A DNA stretch of 64,000 nt from Tillus elongatus (lineage: Eukaryota; Arthropoda; Insecta; Coleoptera; Cleridae): positions 131,556,809-131,620,808 of the forward strand of contig OZ023269.1 in the NCBI GenBank assembly GCA_964006375.1, given 5' to 3'. Shown here piece by piece: positions 45,785 to 57,000 of the stretch; position 1 is the first letter of the stretch, and each line of letters starts with the position of its first letter. The position numbers and the translations under genes are program-made. The notes beneath the pieces are model-generated. The model had not been told where the DNA came from. It searched no databases and saw only the letters and a list, made by a program, of their open reading frames with translations.

Positions 45785-47080
45785 TAAAAAAAAGTTCGGG
45801 ACGCAGCAAGTGCGTTATGGTAGTGATTTTTTATTAAATGCTTCAAATTTGAATAACTCAAGTTTCTATAAACTTAGAAAGTTTAATTTTGGTACGTAGT
45901 AAGGTCTTTCCTACCAGGCTTCAGGGGCCACTGCAAAATTCAGGAGATCGTGAAGGAGCCCATGCTTGAAATGAGGTCAGACTTCGCGAGCCCGCAAATG
46001 TGCAGGGAAAACAACTTTACAGTGGAAATCCCCGACCACGAGGCATGGCGGGAGGAGACGCCGGGCATACCACGGGACGCGCTCGTATGGTTCACGAACC
46101 GATCCGGCGGGGAGCGTGGGACGGGGGCAGGTGTTTACTCGGAAGGACCGAGGGTAAGTCATATTATTTCCCTCGGAGCCCATGCAACGGTCTTTCAGGC
46201 CGAGATGTACGCCATCCTGCACTGTGTGCGGGAGAACAAGAGGAGGGGCTACACCAACAAGCGGATCCTCATAGCCACAGGCAGCCAGGCAGCCCTTAAG
46301 GCACTAAGTAGCCCACGGGTAAATTCCTGGCTGGTGAGTGAGTGCCGAGACGAGACAAGCGACCTGGCTGGGCAGAATGAGGTCACCCTCATCTGTGTGC
46401 CGGGTCACTCGGGGGTCAAAGGCAATGAAGAAGCTGACAGTCTCGCGAAGAGAGGGTCAGCAGAACCATTTATGGAACCAGAACCGACTCTGGGCGTGGC
46501 AAAGAGCACTGCCAGGGGAGCCATTAAATCCTGGGTCAGAAACCAACACAAGGTGTACTGGGCGGACTGTCCAGAGCTCAGAGATGGGAAGTCAATAATT
46601 GACGGACCCAGTTCAAAGAGAGCTGTGGAGCTGCTAAATCTTAGCAGAGGACAGCTCAGAAACACAACAGGTCTCTTGACGGGACACATGGCCGTCAAGA
46701 AACACCTGCATAAAGTGGGGCGTTTCGAAGGGGACCTCGCATGCAGACTCTGCAGCGAGGGGGAGGAATCAGCTCAGCACATCTTGTGCGAATGTAAAGC
46801 TCTGGGCCGCAAAAGACAACTGATCTACGGACAGTCTAGACCGAAGACAGAGCAATATAAAACTTCACCCTACCAATCGCTGTGCAGACTAGTTTAAGGC
46901 ACAATGATTTTGGAATGGGTGGAGTAAGACTAAGGGTATGCACAATCAACCAAAGGTTGCAGTGCTATCGGGGCGGCAAGGCCGCGGACGAGCCCTGAGG
47001 GAAAAAAGGTCTTTCCTAAGGCAAGACATCCACCAAATTTCATTAAAATAACTTGGTAATTTTCGGAAAGGAAAATTTAT
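45785..47080 (-). mobile_element. HINE-like element split by an RNase H LINE
   Basis: The left part begins with the inverted terminal hairpin gacgcagcaagtgcgttatg (45799-45818) and gtagtgattt. The right part after the LINE (from 47028) continues with ccaccaaatttcattaaaat and fades near 47080. The 5' end of the element was not found. Confidence 0.5.
45914..47014 (+). pseudogene. RNase H-encoding LINE, 5'-truncated copy 3 with TSD
   Basis: Longest open copy (frame 45950-46897, 315 codons). It is flanked by the direct repeat aaggtctttccta (45901-45913 and 47015-47027) and ends gccctgagggaaaaaa. The RNase H domain spans roughly residues 45-180 and ends with VPGHSGVKGNEEADSLAKRG; a zinc-binding motif CRLCSEGEESAQHILCEC follows at about residue 270. 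Two catalytic positions look mutated: WFTNRSGG where copy 4 has the usual FTDGS, and ATGSQAALKAL where copy 2 has ATDRQAALKAL. The frame survives, but the enzyme should be dead. The reverse transcriptase is lost by truncation. Confidence 0.85.
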
Positions 47081-47154
47081 AATAGGCATCAGTGCCTTAC
47101 AATTTCTCGTATGTTAGCTTTAATTTTCTATGCGTTAATATATATCATGGTGAG

Positions 47155-47320
47155 TTGATTTTTGTAGAGGTTGAATACAGTGCTTTCCAGGTCTTCCAAC
47201 GTAAAAACAGTATCTTTATTCCTGCCAGGCCTTCTTCCTGCTATTATCCTATGCATCAGCCCTGCTTCCCTAGTTTATCGACCTGGTCTAAACCCGAATT
47301 GATCTTCAACGGGGTAATTT
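47155..47320 (-). pseudogene. Possible LINE RT fragment
   Basis: The minus strand near 47310 reads EDQFGFRPGR, followed after a stop by TREAGLMHRIIAGRR, similar to the GFRxGRSTxEA motif of some LINE reverse transcriptases. Too short and broken for a firm call. Confidence 0.3.
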
Positions 47321-47684
47321 TCAGTTGTGCGTTCTCTTTCATTGTCCCCCATAAATAGCGTAATCGCCCCATCGTCCGCGGAGGTTGCACTGCACGCGTT
47401 GGACGTTTTTAAAGTGGTAATATTTTTACTTACTTACTCAAATTTTGCGAAAAGTTGAAAAAGTTTTTCTTATTGATTTTGTTAAAAAAATAAAGAATGT
47501 GTTGTAATGAGGTATTTAGTGGCACTAAATTTTATATTATTTTGTTTGGAATGTTAATTTAATAGATTTTTTTGTATTTCAGGTGAGTTTCAAGTTATTT
47601 ATCGCACTTCAACTCTACAGAAATGTTACCAAGAAATGGTAAGCATTGTTTTAATTATTTTATTTGTTATTTGTATTCGTGATT

Positions 47685-47850
47685 AAGTGAAGACTGGAAC
47701 CTGTGATGATCACTGATAAGTACACTTGGAGAACCCAAATCACCATAACACATCTTTTTAAAGACCTGGGGATCGTTTCACTAACAAAGTTAGCATTATC
47801 AGAGGCTGAAAAAGTCAGGTGTGGTGATTTGGGTTCTCCAAGTGTACCTA
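47685..47850 (+). mobile_element. Palindromic hammerhead-like element, copy 3 (degenerate, shortened)
   Basis: Has the family start (gaagactggaacctgtgatg), the left arm from taagtacacttggagaaccc, and a shortened right arm ending gggttctccaagtgtac. Only one core survives, on the minus strand, reading CTGATAA in place of CTGANGA and with a weak stem III, so it is probably inactive. The flanks ttatttgtattcgtga and ttattgcatttgtga may be a decayed target duplication. Confidence 0.65.
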
Positions 47851-48109
47851 TTATTGCATTTGTGAGTTAAACGTCAGCTCATTGTGCCGGAATTCAACGT
47901 TCGCATTTCACCGCAGCTTGTAGTGATTTTGAAGAATTATTAATAATTAATCACATACTCAAAAATAACATTTACCGATGCCATGGATTGTCTAATCATG
48001 TTGAATACTTGTACGTTCCGCGCTTAGGAGAGGACGTTAAGCTGCCGGTTCCGTGTACTATACGATGCCGGTTACGTTAAATACCCCTATACTGCTGTTT
48101 GGATTAATG

Positions 48110-48359
48110 AGTGAAGATGGTAACCTGTAATGAGCACTGATAAGTACAATTTGGAGAACCCAATTCATCACAATACAGTTTTTAGACCTGATGATCGTTT
48201 TGTTAAGAAAGTTAGCCTCATCAGAGGGGTAATCATCCCTCTGATGACGCTGAGTTTGTTATCGATCATCACTTTGATCACGCCAACTTCGTTAGCGAAA
48301 CGATCGTCAGGTCTGAAAACTGTATTGTGATGAATTTGGTTCTCCAAATTGTACTTAAT
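48110..48359 (+). mobile_element. Palindromic hammerhead-like element, copy 4, inside a SINE
   Basis: Starts tgagtgaagatggtaacctg and ends tctccaaattgtactt. It is flanked by tttggattaatg (48098-48109) and tttgggttagtg (48360-48371), a target duplication with two mismatches. The same site in the uninterrupted SINE reads ttctgggatagtg (16862-16874), which confirms the insertion. The arms are more diverged than in copy 2, and the loop region carries extra sequence. Confidence 0.75.
48238..48311 (+). ncRNA. Hammerhead-ribozyme-like motif (right arm, copy 4)
   Basis: cct 48238-48240, CTGATGA 48241-48247 (canonical core), extra C 48248, stem II gctga paired with ttagc (48249-48253 and 48292-48296) around a long loop, GAAA 48297-48300, acgatcgt 48300-48307, C 48308 giving the favoured GUC cleavage triplet, agg 48309-48311. 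The left-arm version (minus strand) has AAAA in place of GAAA. Confidence 0.45.
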
Positions 48360-48411
48360 TTTGGGTTAGTGGTGTGAAACTAATTCCTGGCATTAATGCT
48401 TAATCGAATTT

Positions 48412-51267
48412 GTGGAAATTGGACGACATTAAGGAAACGGGACCATATACACACCCTATATATAACCTGTCATCAGTGATTGGTCGTAGTTGTCAAAATA
48501 GGCCGAAGTTGAAGAAATATAACAGACATTCACACCATCCATAATCTGGTATCAGTGGTTGGTCGTAGTTGTTGAAATAGGCCGACGTTAAATAAATATA
48601 ACACACATTCACACAGTACATAATCTGATATCAGTGGTTGGTCGTAGTTGTCGAAATAGGCCGACGTTAAATAAATATAACACACAGTCACACCATCCAT
48701 AATCTGGTATCATTGGTTGGTCGTAGTTGTGGAAATAGGCCGACGTTAAAGAAATATAAGACACATTCACACCATACATAATCTGGTATCAGTGGTTAGT
48801 CGTAGTTGTCGAAATAGGCCGACGTTAAATAAATATAACACACATTCACACCGTACATAATCTGGTATTAGTGGTTGGTCGTAGTTGTCGAAATAGGCCG
48901 ACGTTAAATAAATATAACACACAGTCACACCATCCATAATCTGGTATCAGTGGTTGGTCGTAGTTGTGGAAATAGGCCGACGTTAAAGAAATATAAGACA
49001 CATTCACACCATACAAAATCTGGTATCAGTGGTTAGTCGTAGTTGTTGAAATAGGCCGACGTTAAATAAATATAACACACATTCACACCGTACATAATCT
49101 GGTATTAGTGGTTGGTCGTAGTTGTCGAAATAGGCCGACGTTAAAGAAATATAACACACAGTCACACCATACATAATCTGGTATCAGTGGTTGGTCGTAG
49201 TTGTCGAAATAGGCCGACGTTAAAGAAATATAACACACAGTCACACCATACATAATCTGATATCAGTGGTTGGTCGTAGTTGTGGAAATAGGCCGACGTT
49301 AGAGAAATATAACACACATTCACACCATCCATAATCTGGTATCAGTGGTTGGTCGTAGTTGTCGAAATAGGCCGACGTTAGAGAAATATAACACACAGTC
49401 ACACCATCCATAATCTGGTATCAGTGGTTGGTCGTAGTTGTGGAAATAGGCCGACGTTAAAGAAATATAACACACAGTCACACCATACATAATCTGATAT
49501 CAGTGGTTGGTCGTAGTTGTGGAAATAGGCCGACGTTAGAGAAATATAACACACATTCACACCATCCATAATCTGGTATCAGTGGTTGGTCGTAGTTGTC
49601 GAAATAGGCCGACGTTAGAGAAATATAACACACAGTCACACCATCCATAATCTGGTATCAGTGGTTGGTCGTAGTTGTGGAAATAGGCCGACGTTAAAGA
49701 AATATAACACACAGTCACACCATACATAATCTGATATCAGTGGTTGGTCGTAGTTGTGGAAATAGGCCGACGTTAGAGAAATATAACACACATTCACACC
49801 ATCCATAATCTGGTATCAGTGGTTGGTCGTAGTTGTCGAAATAGGCCGACGTTAGAGAAATATAACACACAGTCACACCATCCATAATCTGGTATCAGTG
49901 GTTGGTCGTAGTTGTGGAAATAGGCCGACGTTAAAGAAATATAACACACAGTCACACCATACATAATCTGATATCAGTGGTTGGTCGTAGTTGTGGAAAT
50001 AGGCCGACGTTAGAGAAATATAACACACATTCACACCATCCATAATCTGGTATCAGTGGTTGGTCGTAGTTGTCGAAATAGGCCGACGTTAGAGAAATAT
50101 AACACACAGTCACACCATCCATAATCTGGTATCAGTGGTTGGTCGTAGTTGTGGAAATAGGCCGACGTTAAAGAAATATAACACACAGTCACACCATACA
50201 TAATCTGATATCAGTGGTTGGTCGTAGTTGTGGAAATAGGCCGACGTTAGAGAAATATAACACACATTCACACCATCCATAATCTGGTATCAGTGGTTGG
50301 TCGTAGTTGTCGAAATAGGCCGACGTTAGAGAAATATAACACACAGTCACACCATCCATAATCTGGTATCAGTGGTTGGTCGTAGTTGTGGAAATAGGCC
50401 GACGTTAAAGAAATATAACACACAGTCACACCATACATAATCTGATATCAGTGGTTGGTCGTAGTTGTGGAAATAGGCCGACGTTAGAGAAATATAACAC
50501 ACATTCACACCATCCATAATCTGGTATCAGTGGTTGGTCGTAGTTGTCGAAATAGGCCGACGTTAGAGAAATATAACACACAGTCACACCATCCATAATC
50601 TGGTATCAGTGGTTGGTCGTAGTTGTGGAAATAGGCCGACGTTAAAGAAATATAACACACAGTCACACCATACATAATCTGATATCAGTGGTTGGTCGTA
50701 GTTGTGGAAATAGGCCGACGTTAAAGAAATATAAGACACATTCACACCATACAAAATCTGGTATCAGTGGTTAGTCGTAGTTGTCGAAATAGGCCGACGT
50801 TAAAGAAATATAACACACAGTCACACCATCCATACTCTGGTATCAGTGGTTGGTCGTAGTTGTGGAAATAGGCCGACGTTAAAGAAATATAACACACATT
50901 CACACCATACAAAATCTGGTATCAGTGGTTAGTCGTAGTTGTTGAAATAGGCCGACGTTAAAGAAATATAACACACATTCACACCATACAAAATCTGGTA
51001 TCAGTGGTTAGTCGTAGTTGTTGAAATAGGCCGACGTTAAAGAAATATAACACACAGTCACACCATCCATAATCTGGTATCAGTGGTTGGTCGTAGTTGT
51101 GGAAATAGGCCGACGTTAAAGAAATATAACACACATTCACACCATACAAAATCTGGTATCAGTGGTTAGTCGTAGTTGTTGAAATAGGCCGACGTTAAAG
51201 AAATATAACACACAGTCACACCATACATAATCTGATATCAGTGGTTGGTCGTAGTTGTCGAAATAGT
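48412..51267 (+). repeat. 79-bp satellite array with a 237-bp trimeric higher-order repeat
   Basis: About 36 head-to-tail units of 79 bp, each containing cagtggttggtcgtagttgt, ataggccgacgttaaagaaa (or ttagag, ttaaat variants) and cacaccatacataatctg. Between 49251 and 50673 three variants alternate in strict order, so cataatctgatatcagtgg recurs every 237 bp (49251, 49488, 49725, 49962, 50199, 50436, 50673). Flanking units are less ordered and the first is the most diverged. About 58 bp of each unit match the SINE 3' tail at 16890-16948. The array ends abruptly inside a unit at 51267. Confidence 0.95.
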
Positions 51268-51442
51268 CTAAATAGACTATTCAACCTGTTTATTCAAACG
51301 TTCACAACCTATTTGTCAAACGATGCCTTGTATATCTGGTATTAATCAATAATACTTTCACAATTATTATTACCGTAACTTAGACATCCGAATTATTTTA
51401 TTTGAATAACTAAACGCAGTGAGGAATTTAGATGTTAGTAAT

Positions 51443-51474
51443 AACAATAATAATAATAATAATTATTATTATTA
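51443..51474. repeat. (AAT)n/(ATT)n inverted microsatellite
   Basis: taataataataataat followed by attattattatta, able to fold as a hairpin. Confidence 0.8.
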
Positions 51475-51489
51475 AATCTCCAAAAATAA

Positions 51490-51640
51490 TGGAGTTTTTT
51501 AAATGAAATTTTATAAATGTTTTGTTATATATCTACCAAATTTGATGTCTCCAGATTATTGAACAATTAAGTCAGTAGAATTTTAAAAACTTTTTAAAAA
51601 TTCGCTACAATAACACACTTACTGCGTCCAAGCTTTTTAA
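51490..51640 (+). mobile_element. HINE-like 3'-end fragment
   Basis: accaaatttgatgtctccag, aaaattcgctacaataacac and the terminal hairpin with ctgcgtccaagctttt match the family 3' end. It sits just upstream of the BEL/Pao element. Confidence 0.5.
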
Positions 51641-51672
51641 GTATTATGATTCTTTTGAAAATATATACCGAG

Positions 51673-51928
51673 TGGTAAGTGGTGAAGTAATATCTGATGA
51701 ACTGCATTTTGTATATCATGTGCTATCATCCGATGAACAGATACACTCCCAATCCAGTTTGACATTGACAGGGAGTGTGCGCATGAAACATTAGGAGAAA
51801 TAAGAGAACTAATGGAAAATCGACACCTAAAGAAGTTTTATGTATATTTTCAACAATTTAATGTACAATTAATTCATAATTAAATAATTATACAGTCCAT
51901 TCAATTGAAGTTTTAAACTAATTTACCA
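51673..51928 (+). repeat. BEL/Pao 5' LTR
   Basis: 256 bp, begins tggtaagtggtgaagtaata and ends aaactaatttacca. Differs from the 3' LTR at two adjacent bases (ggaaaatc here, ggcgaatc there) and at one more (ttttcaac here, ttttaaac there). It should hold the promoter and polyadenylation signals, but no element is clear enough to mark. Confidence 0.95.
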
Positions 51929-51946
51929 TGGTCCATCGAGACGGAT
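51929..51946 (+). promoter_or_regulatory. Primer-binding site, tRNA-Tyr-like
   Basis: tggtccatcgagacggat starts directly after the LTR. Against my recollection of the complement of a tRNA-Tyr 3' end it has about two mismatches in the first 16 bases. The tRNA identity is from memory and was not checked against this species. Confidence 0.6.
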
Positions 51947-52350
51947 TCAAGCAGTGAAATTTGTATTGGATCAAGCGGCAGTTTATGGAATTTGTGTCGA
52001 TTATTAGTTAGTTTCATGTCTTCTATCCACGTGGTTAACCCAAGTTTAGAATTTCAACGCCGTATTGCAAATTTGCCTGGAGAAGAAAGCTTTAAATTTT
52101 CCAAGTTCAGCTGTTTACCCGAAGGTCTAGATTTAACCATCGTATTGGTAAACTTGCATGGAAAAGAGTAATTTGATTGATTCTTGTCTCCTGCCCAGGT
52201 GCTTAAGGTTGAAATTTCAACGTGGTATTGGTGAACTACTGTAGAAGAATATATATGATTTGGGTGAGTTCCATTCCTTTCACACTCATTTCATTTTTTA
52301 TTATCCAATTTCCTCCTAATATTGTTGATTCTTGATTTATTTGAAACATA

Positions 52351-54060
52351 ATGGGAGAAGAATTAACTGTTTTAACCCGTAAAAGGGGTAATATCAAACA
52401 TAAATTAACAAATTTTTCTCAGTTTGTTCAATCACTTAAATTGAATTATGAGGCTAATGAAGAAATCACTGATAATCAATTTGCGGAACTTAAATTAAGG
52501 GTTCAAAAAGTGGAGAAAACTGGGGATGAGTTTGAAAATGTTCAAACATGTATTGAAATTGAATGTGAGGAAGAAAATTTGGAAGCTCAGTATGCTGAGC
52601 GTGATGCTTTTAATCAAAAATACATGGAATGCATGGCAATGGCCATGGTTATAATTGAAAAAACAAGTATGTCTCCCAACGTTCAAAATGCTGGAGATCA
52701 GCAAAGTATTAAAAGTAATTTGTCAAGCTCGCAGTCTGATAATAACAATATATCTAATCAAATTAAGCTTCCTAGTATCGAGCTCCCTAAATTCACTGGC
52801 CATTACAATGAGTGGCTAGAATATAGGGATACCTTTCTATCCTTGATTCACGTGAATCCTTCGATTAATAATATTCAAAAATATCATTATTTGCGTGCAT
52901 CCTTGAGTGGTGATGCTATAAAGGTAATTGCATCGTTAGAATTTTCGGCAGTTAATTATCAAACTGCATGGGATTTAATATGTAATCGATTTGATAATAG
53001 ACAGTTATTAGTTAAACATCACATTAAGGGGTTATTGAATTTGGATTCGATTCATAAAGAGCATGTCAGAAACTTACGACAATTGTCTGATTCTATTTCT
53101 AAACATTTAAGATGTCTTCAATCACTTAATGTTGACACAACAAATTGGGATCCTCTTTTAATAGCAATTGTTTTTACTAAATTTGATAAGAATACTGCAG
53201 TCGAGTGGGAAAAACAAAAATATAATGGTGACATGCCTACAATTGATGAGCTGACAAGTTTCTTATATGATAGAGCTAATATGCTGGAAACAATTGAGTA
53301 TAATGAAAATTATAATTCAAACAGAATTTATGATCCTCGGAAGAGGCAAAAAAATGTTGCCATGTTAAGTAATGTTAAAGCGAAATGTAATTTTTGTAAA
53401 GGACCTCATTTAATTTATTCTTGCAGAGAGTTTGCAAACTTATCATGTGCTGCTAGGAAAGAGAAGGTGATGACCTTAAAATTGTGTGAAAATTGTCTTT
53501 GTACAGGACACGTATTTCAAAAATGTCGATCTAAAATTAGATGTGAAGTTTGTAATCAGCCTCATCATAAGCTCTTGCATCATGAGGCTGTAATGAAGAT
53601 GCATGATACTAGCTCTAATGAAAATGAGACGGTAAATCTTCAGAATACAAACGAACAGAATATTTCACTGTCTGTTAAGGAAGATTCAGCTAGTGTTTTA
53701 CTTTCTACTGTGAAAGTTCAAATTGAAGATTCAGATGGGAACTTTCAAATATGTTATGCATTGCTAGACAGTGGATCACAGTCGAACTTTATTACAAGCA
53801 GTTTAGTAGATTCTTTGAAATTGCAAAATTTTAAGGCTAAACTTGCAGTACTTGGCTTGAATAACTCATCGTCTACTATATCCACTAAATGTTATGTTAC
53901 TGCAAATTCAATTCATAATAATTTCAAAGTAAAATTGACGTTTCGTTATTCCTACAATAACAGAATTCTTACCCTCATCTGGGATAGATATATCTACCTG
54001 GAAAATACCTCAGGATATAAAACTGGCCAATCCAGATTTTGCTGTCCCACGAAGGATTGA
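52351..54060 (+). CDS. BEL/Pao Gag and aspartic protease (ORF1)
   Basis: 569 codons from ATG 52351. The N-terminal ~130 residues are charged and probably helical. About residues 140-300 form the DUF1759-type Gag region found in BEL/Pao (LPKFTGHYNEWLEYRDTFLS). Zinc-knuckle motifs follow from residue 346 (CNFCKGPHLIYSC, then CENCLCTGHVFQKC and CEVCNQPHH). The retroviral-type aspartic protease has its active-site triad at D473-S474-G475 (ALLDSGSQSNF). Shortly after, near 53970, the frame is lost: homology continues in the +1 frame while ORF1 runs to a stop at 54060. BEL/Pao elements usually have one long frame, so this looks like a one-base mutation. Confidence 0.9.
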   Translation: MGEELTVLTRKRGNIKHKLTNFSQFVQSLKLNYEANEEITDNQFAELKLRVQKVEKTGDEFENVQTCIEIECEEENLEAQYAERDAFNQKYMECMAMAMVIIEKTSMSPNVQNAGDQQSIKSNLSSSQSDNNNISNQIKLPSIELPKFTGHYNEWLEYRDTFLSLIHVNPSINNIQKYHYLRASLSGDAIKVIASLEFSAVNYQTAWDLICNRFDNRQLLVKHHIKGLLNLDSIHKEHVRNLRQLSDSISKHLRCLQSLNVDTTNWDPLLIAIVFTKFDKNTAVEWEKQKYNGDMPTIDELTSFLYDRANMLETIEYNENYNSNRIYDPRKRQKNVAMLSNVKAKCNFCKGPHLIYSCREFANLSCAARKEKVMTLKLCENCLCTGHVFQKCRSKIRCEVCNQPHHKLLHHEAVMKMHDTSSNENETVNLQNTNEQNISLSVKEDSASVLLSTVKVQIEDSDGNFQICYALLDSGSQSNFITSSLVDSLKLQNFKAKLAVLGLNNSSSTISTKCYVTANSIHNNFKVKLTFRYSYNNRILTLIWDRYIYLENTSGYKTGQSRFCCPTKD

Positions 54061-54094
54061 TCTATTAATAGGTGGTGGTCACTTTTGGAACTTA

Positions 54095-57000
54095 ATGAGT
54101 AAAGAAACACTGCGGATGGGAAAGAACATGCCTTTATTACAGAATACTAAATTTGGATATATTGTTTCGGGACAAGTTAATAAAGACCAGGAACAAACTC
54201 ATTGTTATTTTCAATCATCTGAAATGTCAGAATTGCACAGCGATCTGCACAAATTCTGGGAAATGGAAGAATGTGAAGTAAAATCATTTATATCTCAAGA
54301 TGATTTAGAATGTGAGAAGTTTTTTCATGATACAGTCATGCGAAATGAAGATGGTCGATTTGTTGTAAGAATTCCGCTTAAATTGTCTAGAGACCTCCTT
54401 GGTAGTTCAAAGGAAATTGCTATCAAACGAATGTTAAATTTAGAAAATAAATTCAAAAACCACCCAAATTTGAGAAACGAGTATGTTTCATTCATGAGTG
54501 AATATTTAGACTTAGGTCATATGTCTGTGATACCTAATTATGAAGAATTCAACTCAATTTCGTACTTCTTGCCGCACCATGCCGTACTGCGAGAAGAGAG
54601 TGTCACAACTAAGTTGAGAGTAGTTTTTGATGGATCTGCTCCAACAGATTCTCTGTATTCATTGAACGACATTCAACATACTGGACCGCCAATCCAGAAT
54701 GATATTGTAAATATTTTACTTAGATTTCGTATGCATAACTATGTAGTAACATCTGACATAAGCAAAATGTATCGTCAGATATTGATTCATGAGGATGATA
54801 AGCCTCTTCAAAGAATTGTCTGGAGGAATAATCCTAATGATGATTTCAAAATATATACTTTAAATACGGTAACATATGGCACACGTTCAGCACCATATCT
54901 TGCTATTAAATGTATTAAAGTCTTAGCAGACATTTATGAATTCAAGGCGCCAATTGCTTCTAAGATAATTTCACATGATATGTATGTAGATGACCTAATC
55001 ACAGGATTCAAAAGTGAAAGTGAAGCAGTTGAGATGTGTGGAGAAATTTCAAAAATTTTAGGCTCTGCAGGTTTTCAGCTCCGTAAATGGAGATCTAATA
55101 GTAGAGCAATTCTTGATAATTTAGAAGTTGATGATGACCCTATAAGTGTACTGAAGCTGGGTGAAAATGACACTTATAAAACACTTGGAATTCAATGGTC
55201 TTCGAAAAATGATATATTATCATATGAAATACCCAGACATATTGAATTTAAATGTACAAAAAGGGGAATTCTTTCAGATATTGCAAAAATTTATGATCCA
55301 TTAGGATTGGTGGGACCTTGCATAATAATAGCAAAGATAATGATCCAAAGGTTATGGACTTTAAAATTAGACTGGGATGATATGATCCCATCTGATCTCC
55401 AATTGAAATGGCATTATTATCAGTCTAATTTACCATGTCTTAACGAATTAAATTTACAAAGACAAGTGGTAATACAAAATATGAAGACAGTACAAATTCA
55501 TGGATTCTGTGATGCATCAACAGATGCGTATGGTTGTTGTATCTACTTGAGAAGTTTAGATAAATTTGAAAATGTGCAAGTATCTCTTCTCTGTTCAAAA
55601 ACTAAAGTGTCTCCATTAAAGTTGATTACGATACCACGCCTTGAATTATGTAGTGCCCTATTGTTGGCAAGATTATTAAGACTTGTTCTAAATGCAATTA
55701 AATTTCAAGACGTTGATTGTTTTCTGTGGACAGATTCGTTGGTGTGTTTGCATTGGATACACACAGAATCCAATCGCCTACAGACATTTGTTGCAAACAG
55801 AGTTAGTGAGATACAAGAAATAACTTCAAATTTTAGGTGGAATCATGTGGGAACAAAGGAAAATCCTGCTGATTTGTGTTCCAGAGGCATCTTTCCGAAT
55901 GACCTTATCCACTCAGATTTATGGTGGTCAGGACCTCCATGGCTTGCATCATTCAATAAGAATATTCATGTTTATAAATTTCAACCATCTATGAAAATTC
56001 CAGAAATGAAACGGGAGAAGGTTGTCTTAACTGTGACGTCAACAGAGAGTATCAATATATTTGATCGATTCTCCAATTTGACTAAATTGAAATATGTTGT
56101 CGCTTATTGTTTTAGATTCTGCTCAAATGCTAGAAAGGCAAGGGATTTGAGAACTACTGGCCCTATAAAGGTTGATGAACTGGATAATGCCATGAAAAGG
56201 CTTATTAAATTGAGCCAGGTGGAATCATTTCCTATCGAATATGCAGAAATTCGAAAAAATAAGCTATACACCAAGTTAAATAACAATTTGAAAGGGCTCA
56301 GTCCATTCATTGATGATGATCAGTTGCTTAGGGTTGGGGGAAGATTAAAAAATTCAAAATTAAAATATGAATCAAAACATCCTCTGCTACTTGATGGTAA
56401 GCATCGTATCACATATTTAATCCTCATGCATGAACATTTACGGTTGCTTCATGCCGGTCCTCAGTTGCTATTAAATACTGTTAGGCAAGTATATTGGCCA
56501 ACAGGAGGCATGACTATTGCAAAGCAGATTGTCAGAAATTGTTTAAAATGTTTTCGGTACAATCCAAAAACTTGTAACACCTATATGGCTGACCTACCAA
56601 CTAATCGTGTCACAGATATGATACCATTCACAGTTACCGGTGTGGATTATATGGGTCCTTTTATACTCAAGGATAGAAAGGGCCCTGGTTCGAAAAAATA
56701 CAAGGCATACATCTGTCTTTTCATCTGCTTCTCGGTGAAGGCCATTCACTTGGAAGTAGTCACAGATTTGACCACTCAGAATTTTATGGCCTGTTTTAAA
56801 CGATTTACGTCTCGTAGAGGACTTCCAAAAGAAATATGGTCAGATAATGGGACAAATTTTTTGGGAGCATCTCGCTCATTAAACGAACTCAAAATTTTCT
56901 TTTCAAAATCTAAGGACGAAATTGTACGTTCTTGTGCTGATCTAAATATCATATGGAAATTCATTCCTGCTTCATCTCCACATTTTGGTGGACTCTGGGA

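Larger units (their letters stand above)
47998..48437 (+). mobile_element. SINE copy (headless), split by a palindromic element
   Basis: 47998-48097 matches the body of the SINE at 16595-16948 (tgcacgttccgcccttcgga there, tgtacgttccgcgcttagga here), and 48360-48437 matches its 3' part (tagtggtgtgaaact, then gacgacattaaggaaac). Between them sits palindromic copy 4. The tRNA head is missing. The SINE tail leads directly into the 79-bp satellite. Confidence 0.65.

Noticed and set aside
54095..54097. ATG 54095 as the genuine start of BEL/Pao Pol
   Set aside because: Family homology extends upstream in the same frame to about 53970, so the ATG is internal to the polyprotein.
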